A stretch of DNA of 5,346 bases, from contig JACCSM010000191.1 of NCBI GenBank assembly GCA_013698525.1, positions 1 through 5,346 of the forward strand. Reading direction: 5' to 3'. The translations under genes were made by a program, and so were the position numbers. Origin of the DNA: Rubrobacteraceae bacterium. Its GTDB lineage: Bacteria > Actinomycetota > Rubrobacteria > Rubrobacterales > Rubrobacteraceae. Under the pieces are notes generated by a model. That model did no database searches. It was not told the origin of the DNA and was given only the letters and a program-made list of their open reading frames with translations. Shown here piece after piece: positions 1 to 5,346 of this stretch (position 1 is the first letter of the stretch; each line of letters begins with the position of its first letter).

Positions 1-570
1 AAGAACCTTCTCGACTATCTCGACGAATCGGGCTACGCCGCCGGAGACATAACCCACGTCATCCTCTCGCACCTGGACGCCGACCACGTCGGCTGGGCGC
101 TGGGGCCCCCGAGCTTCCCTAACGCCACGGTCTACGTGCAGGAGGCCGCGCTCGAGGAGGCCCGCCAGATGCCGGAGAAAGATGGGCGTCGGGCTGCCGT
201 CCCTGCCGTCGAGAACGGTGTGGAAGAGGGCTGGTGCGAGCTGCTCGACACGGACGGAGACGTTCTGCCAGGCGTCAGGGTCGAAGTGCGGGCTGGGCAC
301 TCTGCCGGCCATCAGATCGTGTGGATCGGGGAGGGCGAAGACCTGGTGCTCTACACAGGGGACCTCGCGCCGGCAAAGATCTGGCTCGACCCCGACCTCA
401 TATCCGGTGTGGATACAGACCCGGAAGCGGCCCGCCGGAACCGCATCGAAGTACTCTCTACCGCAGAGTCACGCGACGCCCCGGTCATCCTCTACCACGA
501 GCCAGGGGACTGCCTCGTCAAAGTCCGCAAGACGGAGGATGGATTCGAGGCGGTCCAGATAGGGGATTGA
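1..570 (+). CDS. MBL-fold metallo-hydrolase, 5'-truncated by the window edge
   Basis: This is the C-terminal 189 residues of a metallo-beta-lactamase-fold hydrolase of the lactonase/glyoxalase II-like superfamily. The frame is open from base 1, so the start and the first strands of the fold lie upstream; the internal GTG at 136 is only a valine codon. Counting from base 1, the metal motif SHLDADHVG has H24, D26, D28 and H29. GHSAGH follows with the likely ligand H100, then YTGD with the bridging Asp D121, and YHEP with the last His H166. This order matches the family: HxHxDH, His, Asp, His. The segment around residues 133-148 (ISGVDTDPEAARR) resembles AHL-lactonase-like members. The oddity is Asp at the usual second His. 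The substrate cannot be told from the sequence, and a lactonase role is only one option. The protein should be cytoplasmic as far as seen. It converges on the small minus-strand ORF just downstream, with no clear terminator between them. Confidence 0.9.
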   Translation, partial: KNLLDYLDESGYAAGDITHVILSHLDADHVGWALGPPSFPNATVYVQEAALEEARQMPEKDGRRAAVPAVENGVEEGWCELLDTDGDVLPGVRVEVRAGHSAGHQIVWIGEGEDLVLYTGDLAPAKIWLDPDLISGVDTDPEAARRNRIEVLSTAESRDAPVILYHEPGDCLVKVRKTEDGFEAVQIGD

Positions 571-577
571 CCCCGGG

Positions 578-661
578 CTAGCGTTCGCGCCGGCGGTTCC
601 TGATCTTACGCCACACGATGGGCGCGGCCAGTATGAGTGCGCGTCTAAGTATCGTCTTCAC
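578..661 (-). CDS. Possible 27-residue basic/hydrophobic small protein
   Basis: A GTG at 661-659 opens a 28-codon frame ending in TAG at 580-578. GAGGAG (672-667) lies 5 bases upstream of the GTG, which is good ribosome binding site placement. The peptide has a basic head (VKTILRR), a short hydrophobic core (ALILAAPIVW) and a strongly basic tail (RKIRNRRRER). This could be a membrane-surface or nucleic-acid-binding peptide. Most codons end in G or C, as in the neighbouring genes. It lies 68 bases beyond the nitroreductase stop on the same strand and could be read from the same transcript; the weak hairpin between them lacks a proper T-tract. I do not recognise a family and assign no function. 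It may be a chance ORF: the length is too short for coding statistics, and the ribosome binding site is the main support. Confidence 0.45.
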   Translation of the reverse strand: MKTILRRALILAAPIVWRKIRNRRRER

Positions 662-666
662 GTTCG

Positions 667-672
667 CTCCTC
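667..672 (-). promoter_or_regulatory. Ribosome binding site of the 27-residue ORF
   Basis: The minus strand reads GAGGAG, five bases ahead of the GTG at 661. No other minus-strand start nearby uses it. It is the main evidence that the small ORF is translated. Confidence 0.45.
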
Positions 673-729
673 GCTTCGTTGACTACCAGTAATACGTAAG
701 AAGCGCCATGCGGTTGCGCCGAAAGGCTT

Positions 730-1305
730 TCAGCCGCCGTGCCAGACGGTCCTCTCGCCTGCGGGACTACGTCTTCGGGGCCTCTCCCCCATATCCGGGT
801 AACCGATGTACAGGTAGGCGACGATCCGATCGTTTTCCTTCAAACCGAAGAACTGGCGCATGTGCTTATGATAAGCGACAGGGCCGGTCCGCCAGATGCT
901 TGCGAGGCCTAGGGAGTGGGCCGTGAGCTGCATGTTCTGGACGGCCGCAGCGCAGGCCGCATAGTTCTCCAGGCTCTCGACCTCGTCGCGGCCTGAGGCA
1001 GAGATCACAGCGATAACCACGGGCGCTCTAAAGGCCTTCTTGCGCTCGCGGTTGATCCTACCCGCCGCCATCTCCTCGCCTTCCCCCTCCGCCTCGGCCT
1101 GCAGGCGGGCCGTCTCGGCCCTTGCCCGGGCCAGCTCGCCGCGTCCCTTGCCAGTAAACACGTGGAAGCGCCACGGCTCTGTGATCTTGTGGTTGGGGGC
1201 ATGCACGGCGCTCTCCAGGATGCTCTCTACAAGGACTTCCGGCACAGGGTCCCGCCTTACGCGGCCGACGCTCTGGCGCGTCTGTATGGCACGGATCACA
1301 TCCAA
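730..1305 (-). CDS. Nitroreductase family protein (YdjA-like, FMN-dependent)
   Basis: This is a 191-residue single-domain nitroreductase-fold flavoprotein, expected to bind FMN as a homodimer in the cytoplasm and to reduce substrates with NAD(P)H. The N-terminus (DVIRAIQTRQSVGRV) carries the family's RxS FMN-phosphate motif at R10 and S12. APNHKITEPWRF at 36-47 matches the YdjA-type APDHK..PWRF block. FRAPVVIAV (92-100), SIWRTGP (136-142) and RIVAYLYIGYP (160-170) follow in family order, and the C-terminus ends in a basic stretch and VWHGG. The length fits the YdjA subgroup. A charged Glu/Ala/Arg-rich insert at about 56-90 looks helical. The TTG at 1305 is chosen because GGGAG (1315-1311) is 5 bases away and it gives the classic M-D-V-I start; a TTG at 1308 is too close to that site, and a GTG at 1299 is possible. 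The gene is divergent from mdh. The natural substrate is not evident, so no symbol is given. Confidence 0.93.
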   Translation of the reverse strand: MDVIRAIQTRQSVGRVRRDPVPEVLVESILESAVHAPNHKITEPWRFHVFTGKGRGELARARAETARLQAEAEGEGEEMAAGRINRERKKAFRAPVVIAVISASGRDEVESLENYAACAAAVQNMQLTAHSLGLASIWRTGPVAYHKHMRQFFGLKENDRIVAYLYIGYPDMGERPRRRSPAGERTVWHGG

Positions 1306-1338
1306 CAAAGCTCCCAGGAAGTCTCATTCACCGAGGTG

Positions 1339-1344
1339 ATTCTA
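1339..1344 (-). promoter_or_regulatory. Possible -10 element of the nitroreductase gene
   Basis: The minus strand reads TAGAAT, one base off the sigma-70-type TATAAT. It would start transcription near 1332, about 27 bases before the TTG and just ahead of the ribosome binding site at 1315-1311. No good -35 hexamer is seen at 16-18 bases spacing, so the call is weak. Confidence 0.3.
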
Positions 1345-1380
1345 TCCGGGTTTGGCGCGGCAAGCTCTGAGGTATTCACT

Positions 1381-1386
1381 TATCAT
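1381..1386 (+). promoter_or_regulatory. Possible -10 element of mdh
   Basis: TATCAT is one base off TATAAT and would start transcription near 1393, about 30 bases before the mdh ATG and upstream of its AGGAGG. The best -35-like match (TTGGCG, 1352-1357) is too far upstream, at 23 bases. The call rests on the -10 element and its position only. Confidence 0.25.
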
Positions 1387-1410
1387 GGCCTCACGCGAAG
1401 AGTCGAACAC

Positions 1411-1416
1411 AGGAGG
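1411..1416 (+). promoter_or_regulatory. Ribosome binding site of mdh
   Basis: A perfect AGGAGG stands 7 bases ahead of the ATG at 1424. It fixes this start over an in-frame ATG at 1385 and a TTG at 1352, both of which would place the site inside the coding region. Confidence 0.85.
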
Positions 1417-1423
1417 GAACGAG

Positions 1424-2353
1424 ATGGCGAAGTGGAAGGTCACGGTCGTAGGCGCTGGCAACGTGGGAGGGACAACGGCCCAGAGGCTCGCCGAGCGCAA
1501 CTATGCCGACGTGGTGCTCGTTGACATAGTCGAGGGCCTACCCCAGGGCAAGGCGCTCGACATCCTGGAGAGCGGCCCGATCCTCGGCTACGACTCAAAC
1601 GTAACGGGTGCCAACGACTACGAGGAGACCGCGGGCTCGGACGTGGTCGTCATAACCAGCGGCAGCCCCCGCAAGCCGGGGATGAGCCGCGACGACCTGC
1701 TCAAGACGAACCAGAACATCGTTGGGAGCGTCACGGAGGAGGTCGTCAAGCACTCGCCGGAGACTATCCTCGTCGTCGTCGCCAACCCGCTCGACGCTAT
1801 GTGCCACGTGGCGATGGAGACTAGCGGCTTCCCCCGCGAGCGGGTTGTAGGCATGGCCGGAATCCTCGACACGGCCCGCTACCGCACGTTCATAGCCGAA
1901 GAGCTCGGCGTCTCCGTGCGCGACGTCTTCGCGCTCGTCCTCGGCGGGCACGGAGACACGATGGTCCCATTGCCTAGCATGGCCACAGTAGGCGGGGTCG
2001 CAATCACGGAGCTTCTCGCAGAAGATCGTGTCGAAGCCATAGTCGACCGCACCCGTCAGGGCGGTGCCGAGATCGTCGGCCTCCTCCAGAGCGGGAGCGC
2101 CTTCTACGCGCCGTCCGCGGCCGCAGCCGAGATGGTCGACGCCATCCTGCTCGACCAGAAGCGCATCCTCCCCTGCGCGGCCTACCTGCAGGGCGAGTAC
2201 GGATTGAACGACCTCTTCGTCGGCGTCCCCGTCAAGCTCGGCGCCTCGGGTATCGAAGACATCGTCGAGCTCGGCCTCAACGACGAAGAACTAGGGGATC
2301 TGAACGACAGCGCCGACTCCGTGAGAGAGCTCGTGCAAGTGTTGCACGGGTAG
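1424..2353 (+). CDS. mdh: Malate dehydrogenase (NAD-dependent, LDH-like type)
   Basis: This enzyme oxidises L-malate to oxaloacetate with NAD+ in the TCA cycle, in the cytoplasm, probably as a tetramer. It has 309 residues, normal for the LDH-like bacterial/archaeal MDH class. The Rossmann motif GAGNVG is at 10-15, and D34 at the end of the second strand indicates NAD rather than NADP. The mobile loop [10 protein letters not shown] (82-91) supplies R83 and R89; Arg rather than Gln at position 83 marks malate, not lactate, as substrate. ANPLD is at 120-124, and the catalytic pair is D149 (GILDTARYR, with substrate-binding R152) and H176 (GGHGDTMVP). The C-terminal domain ends without extension. 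All key residues are present. The start is set by AGGAGG 7 bases upstream. The gene appears monocistronic: it is divergent from the nitroreductase and convergent with mrp, with a GC hairpin after its stop. No sucCD or other TCA gene is adjacent in this window. Confidence 0.97.
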   Translation: MAKWKVTVVGAGNVGGTTAQRLAERNYADVVLVDIVEGLPQGKALDILESGPILGYDSNVTGANDYEETAGSDVVVITSGSPRKPGMSRDDLLKTNQNIVGSVTEEVVKHSPETILVVVANPLDAMCHVAMETSGFPRERVVGMAGILDTARYRTFIAEELGVSVRDVFALVLGGHGDTMVPLPSMATVGGVAITELLAEDRVEAIVDRTRQGGAEIVGLLQSGSAFYAPSAAAAEMVDAILLDQKRILPCAAYLQGEYGLNDLFVGVPVKLGASGIEDIVELGLNDEELGDLNDSADSVRELVQVLHG

Positions 2354-2422
2354 TCGACGGAGAGCAAGGAGTCGGCTAGCTATTCACGCTTGTATGTTTA
2401 CCTAACGGAGCCACGAACGAAT

Positions 2423-2446
2423 CGCCCCGCCAAGCGATGCGGGGCG
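2423..2446. terminator. GC hairpin between convergent mdh and mrp
   Basis: CGCCCCGC and GCGGGGCG form a perfect 8-bp stem with an 8-base loop (CAAGCGAT). It lies 70 bases after the mdh stop and 41 bases beyond the mrp stop. Neither side has a real T-tract; the minus-strand side continues ATTCGTTCG, which is mildly T-rich. Position and stability suggest a shared bidirectional terminator. The rest of 2354-2486 shows no gene. Confidence 0.55.
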
Positions 2447-2486
2447 CTCCTGATCTAACTGATGCCTGTGGCCTGAAGTCTGAAAC

Positions 2487-3689
2487 CTACACAACCTTTA
2501 TACGTTTGCGGACCTTGGTGGCGGCGAGGGACGCGGCGATCTCATCGAAGGCCCGGGCCGGAGCCGAATCGATGTCGAAGAGGGAGCGTCCTGGCTCACC
2601 CGTGGCGTCAGGCAGGATCGGGATGCGGCCCATGACCTGCGAGCCTAACTCTCCTGCAACCCGGTCGCCGCCGTCGCCGCCGAAGATCCTCAGCTCCTTG
2701 CCGCAGTCAGGGCACTCTGCGTAACCCATGTTCTCGACGACCCCAGCGACCTTGAGGTGCGCCTGCACGGCCATCTTGCCTGCCTTGACGGCCACCCGTG
2801 CGGCGTCCGCCTGCGGGGTCGTGACGACGAGCGCCTCGGCCTTTGGGATCATCTGTGCCACGGTCAGGGCTACGTCCCCGGTGCCCGGCGGCATGTCCAC
2901 GATGATGAAGTCGGGCTCGTCCCAGTAAACGTCGCGCATCAGCTGGGTCAAGGCCTTGTTCACTATGGGGGCGCGCCAGATGATGGCCTGTCCCTCGTTC
3001 ACGAAGTTGCCCATGGAGATGAACTTCAACCCCTGGGGGGACTCTATCGGGAAGATCACACCCTCGACCACGTTAGGTTTGCCGAGCGAGCCAAGCATGA
3101 CGGGGATGGAAGACCCGTACACGTCTGCATCGAGTATCTCGACGGAGTGTCCCGCCCTGTCGAGCGCGGCGGCCAGGTTGACGGCGACGGTGCTCTTGCC
3201 GACCCCTCCCTTGCCGCTCACCACGGCGATGATGCGCGTCTTGGACTCGTCCCGAAAGGCAGGGGCCAACTCCGAGGGGCCTCCGTGCAGCGACGTCAGC
3301 AGGTTCTGGCGGTCTTCGTCGGTCATCACGCCGAAGTCGACCTCGACGCCAGCGACGCCTTCGATCATCATGAGCCTGTCCCTGATATCCGTGGTGATCC
3401 TGTGCTTGAGGGGGCAGCCCGCGGTCGTGAGGGAGACGCCGACGGTAACGTTCGAACCCTGTATCTCGATGCCCTGGATCATATTCAGCGAGACGAGGTC
3501 GCGTCCGATCTCAGGGTCCCTTACGTCCCTCAGAGCCTCCCGGATACCAGCCTCGGAGAACCCGTCGGCCGGCTCAGGCTCCTTGGGCGTACGGTCCACA
3601 AGCTCTTCTGCCGTCTCGGCCTCGGGATGCGCCGGCCGACCAACTTCATCCGATGGCCCGGGCTTACGTCTGCGAAACCAGTCAACCAC
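2487..3689 (-). CDS. mrp: Mrp/NBP35-family Fe-S cluster carrier ATPase
   Basis: This is a cytoplasmic P-loop ATPase that binds and transfers Fe-S clusters (Mrp/ApbC/NBP35 family). Counting from the GTG start, it has 400 residues. A charged, Pro/Glu-rich N-terminal tail (about 1-43) leads to a MIP18/DUF59-type domain (about 44-130) with DPE at 58-60 and C92 in TTAGCP. The ATPase domain follows, with the deviant Walker A GKGGVGKS (159-166), DADVYG (187-192) and Walker B DMPPGTGD (265-272). CPDC (326-329) provides the CxxC that bridges a [4Fe-4S] cluster between subunits. GRIPILP near 354-360 is a usual C-terminal family block. All key residues are present. Two starts compete. A TTG at 3698 directly abuts GGAGGAGG with no spacer. 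The GTG at 3689 has a 9-base spacer and is preferred, costing only three residues. The tail makes the protein slightly longer than the common length of about 360-380. The gene lies downstream of the mutase on the same strand, but the gap of about 190 bp suggests its own promoter. Confidence 0.96.
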   Translation of the reverse strand: MVDWFRRRKPGPSDEVGRPAHPEAETAEELVDRTPKEPEPADGFSEAGIREALRDVRDPEIGRDLVSLNMIQGIEIQGSNVTVGVSLTTAGCPLKHRITTDIRDRLMMIEGVAGVEVDFGVMTDEDRQNLLTSLHGGPSELAPAFRDESKTRIIAVVSGKGGVGKSTVAVNLAAALDRAGHSVEILDADVYGSSIPVMLGSLGKPNVVEGVIFPIESPQGLKFISMGNFVNEGQAIIWRAPIVNKALTQLMRDVYWDEPDFIIVDMPPGTGDVALTVAQMIPKAEALVVTTPQADAARVAVKAGKMAVQAHLKVAGVVENMGYAECPDCGKELRIFGGDGGDRVAGELGSQVMGRIPILPDATGEPGRSLFDIDSAPARAFDEIAASLAATKVRKRIKVV

Positions 3690-3698
3690 GTCTGCCAA

Positions 3699-3706
3699 CC
3701 TCCTCC
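3699..3706 (-). promoter_or_regulatory. Ribosome binding site of mrp
   Basis: The minus strand reads GGAGGAGG and ends right at a TTG (3698-3696). The GTG at 3689-3687 lies 9 bases further and is the better-spaced start, so this site argues for the shorter protein. Confidence 0.7.
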
Positions 3707-3747
3707 GGCACCACGTACCGGCGATTTCAACTAGCTCGAAAGTGCGG

Positions 3748-3777
3748 TAGATACTTCCTGCTTCGGGCCAATGTTAA
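3748..3777 (-). promoter_or_regulatory. Possible promoter of mrp
   Basis: On the minus strand, TTAACA (3777-3772, one base off TTGACA) is followed after 18 bases by TATCTA (3753-3748), a poor match to TATAAT. It would start about 50 bases ahead of the mrp start. An inverted repeat lies immediately upstream, at 3782-3815. The -10 match is weak, so confidence is low. Confidence 0.3.
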
Positions 3778-3781
3778 CACA

Positions 3782-3815
3782 GGGTCGACGTACCTCCGCA
3801 CATGCCGTTCGACCC
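3782..3815. repeat. Inverted repeat between mutase gene and mrp
   Basis: GGGTCGA (3782-3788) and TCGACCC (3809-3815) are perfect 7-base inverted arms. If one base is bulged, two more C-G pairs extend the stem to 9 bp, leaving a loop of 15 bases. It lies 64 bases past the mutase stop and just upstream of the possible mrp -35. It could be the mutase transcript's terminator, although no strong T-run follows, or an operator for mrp. The sequence alone does not decide between these. Confidence 0.45.
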
Positions 3816-3879
3816 GAATAAGAAAGGCATCTGGGACTGGGTAATTCCTCGATCGTCGGGCGCAAGAATCCTCGAGGCT

Positions 3880-5346
3880 TCAAGAGGGCCTGTACTCTCC
3901 GAAGACCCCGCGAAGCGTGTCGGAGACCTCACCCAGGGTCGCGAGCTCTGCCAGAGCCTCTTTCATCGGATAGAGAAGGTTGTCTGAGTCCTCGGCCGCT
4001 CTCTTCAGGCGGGCAAGGGCCTTCTCGACGGCGGCGTTGTCCCTGCTGTCCTTGAGGTCTGCGAGGCGTTCCTTCTGGCGCTCGCGGATGGTCTCGTCGA
4101 CTGTGTGAAGCTCCATGTCGGGGTCTTCGGTGCCACCCGAGGTGTAGCGGTTGACGCCGACGATGACCCGTTCCTCTCTCTCGACCTCCCGCTGGTAGCG
4201 GTAGGCGGCGTCCTCGATCTCCCGCTGCATAAAGCGCTCCTCGACAGCCTTTACCGAGCCCCCCATCTCGTCGATGCGCTTTATGTAGGCCCATGCTGCC
4301 TCCTCGACGGCGTCGGTCAAAGACTCGACGTAGTAGGAGCCGGCAAGCGGGTCGGCCGTCCCCGTCAGTCCGCCCTCGCTCGCCAGGATCTGCTGGGTTC
4401 TAAGGGCGATGCGCGCGCTCCGCTCCGTAGGGAGCGCGAGGGCCTCGTCGAAGGCGTTGGTGTGCAGGCTCTGGGTCCCGCCGAGGACCGCGGAGAGCGC
4501 CTGGACCGTGGTTCGGACGATATTGTTCTCGGCCTGCTGGGCCGTCAGCGAGGAGCCAGCGGTCTGGGTATGGAACCTGAGCTTCCTGCTCCTCTCGTCG
4601 GTCGCGCCGAAACGGTCGCGCATGATCGAAGCCCACATCCTCCTCGCCGCCCTGTACTTGGCCACCTCTTGGAACAGGTCGTTGTGGGCGTTGAAGAAGA
4701 ACGAGAGCCTGGGCGCGAACTCGTCCACCTCGAGCCCGGCGTCGATGGCGGCCTCGACGTAGGCTATGGCGTTGGAGAGGGTGAAGGCGAGCTCCTGGAC
4801 GGCGGTGGACCCGGCCTCCCTTATGTGGTAGCCGGAAATGGAGATGGTGTTCCAGCGCGGCAACTCTGCGGCGCAGTAGGCGAACGTGTCCGTAGTGATC
4901 CTCATCGACGGCTCCGGCGGGTAGATGTAGGTGCCGCGGGCCAGGTACTCCTTGAGTATGTCGTTCTGGGTGGTCCCCGTGACGCACTCAGCCTCCACGC
5001 CCTGTTCCTCCGCGACGAGCGAGTAGAGGAGTAAGAGGATCGAAGCTGTCGCGTTTATCGTCATCGAGGTCGAGACCTCTCTCAAGGGTATGCCTTCGAA
5101 GAGGTCGCGCATGTCCAGGAGCGAGTCTATGGCTACGCCGACCTTGCCAACCTCTCCAAGGGCGAGATCGTGGTCCGAGTCGCGCCCCATCTGCGTGGGC
5201 AGATCGAAGGCCACGGAGAGGCCCGTCTGGCCGTTGTCGATGAGGTACTTGAAGCGGGCGTTCGTCTCGCGCGCTGTGCCGAAACCCGCGTACTGGCGCA
5301 TGGTCCATGGCCTGCCACGATACATGCTCGGGTAGGGGCCACGGGT
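3880..5346 (-). CDS. Methylmalonyl-CoA mutase catalytic chain (split type), N-terminus beyond the window
   Basis: This is the TIM-barrel substrate-binding chain of adenosylcobalamin-dependent methylmalonyl-CoA mutase, which interconverts (R)-methylmalonyl-CoA and succinyl-CoA in the cytoplasm. The frame runs off the right edge; 488 residues are visible, and the ATG at 5325 is internal because family-typical sequence (TRGPYPS) precedes it. Counting from that Met, [18 protein letters not shown] (1-18), [17 protein letters not shown] (35-51), [21 protein letters not shown] (117-137; quoted here in parts [15 protein letters not shown]), [11 protein letters not shown] (162-172) and [12 protein letters not shown] follow in order. 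Y12, R130, Y166 and H167 align without gaps to Tyr89, Arg207, Tyr243 and His244 of the Propionibacterium enzyme. Tyr plus Arg, not Phe plus Gln, favours methylmalonyl- over isobutyryl-CoA mutase. The protein ends at VFGEYRPS, where fused mutases continue into the B12-binding domain, so that domain must be a separate chain. It is not encoded between this stop and mrp. About 40-75 N-terminal residues are probably missing. Confidence 0.95.
   Translation of the reverse strand, partial: TRGPYPSMYRGRPWTMRQYAGFGTARETNARFKYLIDNGQTGLSVAFDLPTQMGRDSDHDLALGEVGKVGVAIDSLLDMRDLFEGIPLREVSTSMTINATASILLLLYSLVAEEQGVEAECVTGTTQNDILKEYLARGTYIYPPEPSMRITTDTFAYCAAELPRWNTISISGYHIREAGSTAVQELAFTLSNAIAYVEAAIDAGLEVDEFAPRLSFFFNAHNDLFQEVAKYRAARRMWASIMRDRFGATDERSRKLRFHTQTAGSSLTAQQAENNIVRTTVQALSAVLGGTQSLHTNAFDEALALPTERSARIALRTQQILASEGGLTGTADPLAGSYYVESLTDAVEEAAWAYIKRIDEMGGSVKAVEERFMQREIEDAAYRYQREVEREERVIVGVNRYTSGGTEDPDMELHTVDETIRERQKERLADLKDSRDNAAVEKALARLKRAAEDSDNLLYPMKEALAELATLGEVSDTLRGVFGEYRPS

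Noticed and set aside
571..600. GC-rich stretch after the metallo-hydrolase stop as a terminator
   Set aside because: CCGG repeats allow only short, interrupted pairing, there is no T-tract, and the stretch overlaps the end of the small minus-strand ORF.
683..730. Hairpin GCGC-AACCGCATG-GCGC after the nitroreductase stop as its terminator
   Set aside because: Stem of only 4-5 bp and a following stretch (TTCTTACGTATTACT) without a continuous T-run; too weak to call.
2487..3698. P-loop protein beside the mutase considered as MeaB/ArgK, the mutase-chaperone GTPase
   Set aside because: The Walker A is the deviant GKGGVGKS, followed by DMPPGTGD, a CPDC motif and an N-terminal DUF59 domain. This is Mrp/NBP35 and not a MeaB-type GTPase.
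2757..3750. Long plus-strand open frames (up to about 325 codons) opposite mrp
   Set aside because: They lie wholly antisense to a well-conserved Mrp gene with intact motifs, and are the stop-poor shadow expected in GC-rich DNA. The translations are His/Arg/Gly or Ser/Pro rich with no recognisable domain.
3774..3830. 18-residue minus-strand ORF (MPFLFGSNGM...) in the mutase-mrp gap
   Set aside because: No ribosome binding site ahead of the ATG, and it overlaps the inverted repeat and the possible mrp -35; most likely chance.
4105..5034. 309-codon plus-strand open frame opposite the mutase gene
   Set aside because: Antisense shadow of a conserved mutase chain; low-complexity Gly/Val/Arg composition and no convincing ribosome binding site or family motif.
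3880..5346. Mutase as isobutyryl-CoA or 2-hydroxyisobutyryl-CoA mutase
   Set aside because: The substrate-site positions read Tyr (RQYAGF) and Arg (LARGTY), the methylmalonyl-CoA mutase pair, rather than Phe/Gln of isobutyryl-CoA mutase or the Ile of the hydroxyisobutyryl enzyme. Ethylmalonyl-CoA mutase was not formally excluded, but those known to me are fused to the B12 domain.

Overview
The window is GC-rich and carries five recognisable genes in ordinary bacterial housekeeping and metabolic families, plus one probable very small gene. Gene content, GC-rich codon use, GTG and TTG starts, strong GGAGG-type ribosome binding sites and the sequence style of the proteins suggest a high-GC actinobacterium, possibly a deep-branching thermophilic lineage such as Rubrobacteria. 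That placement is inference; no taxonomic marker gene is present.

Layout from left to right. (1) Positions 1-570 (+) hold the C-terminal part of a metallo-beta-lactamase-fold hydrolase whose start lies outside the window; its metal motif reads HxDxDH rather than HxHxDH. (2) Positions 578-661 (-) hold a 27-residue basic/hydrophobic/basic peptide ORF with a well-placed ribosome binding site. It lies downstream of, and on the same strand as, (3) a YdjA-like FMN nitroreductase at 730-1305 (-). (4) A 118-bp divergent intergenic region with possible promoters and a 12-bp dyad separates the nitroreductase from malate dehydrogenase (mdh, 1424-2353, +). (5) mdh converges on an Mrp/NBP35-type P-loop ATPase (2487-3689, -), and a strong GC hairpin sits between the two stops. 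(6) A gap of about 190 bp with an inverted repeat and a possible promoter separates mrp from the catalytic chain of a split methylmalonyl-CoA mutase (3880 to beyond 5346, -), whose N-terminus lies outside the window.

How the genes relate: methylmalonyl-CoA mutase feeds propionyl-CoA-derived carbon into the TCA cycle as succinyl-CoA, and malate dehydrogenase makes oxaloacetate further round the same cycle. The two are not co-transcribed, so this is a pathway relation only. Mrp is a general Fe-S cluster carrier or assembly ATPase. No mobile element, CRISPR array, tRNA or rRNA was seen, and no gene-free stretch exceeds 300 bases. I see no convincing novel multi-gene system. The points most worth a second look are the small ORF at 578-661, the inverted repeat at 3782-3815 and the variant metal motif of the first gene.
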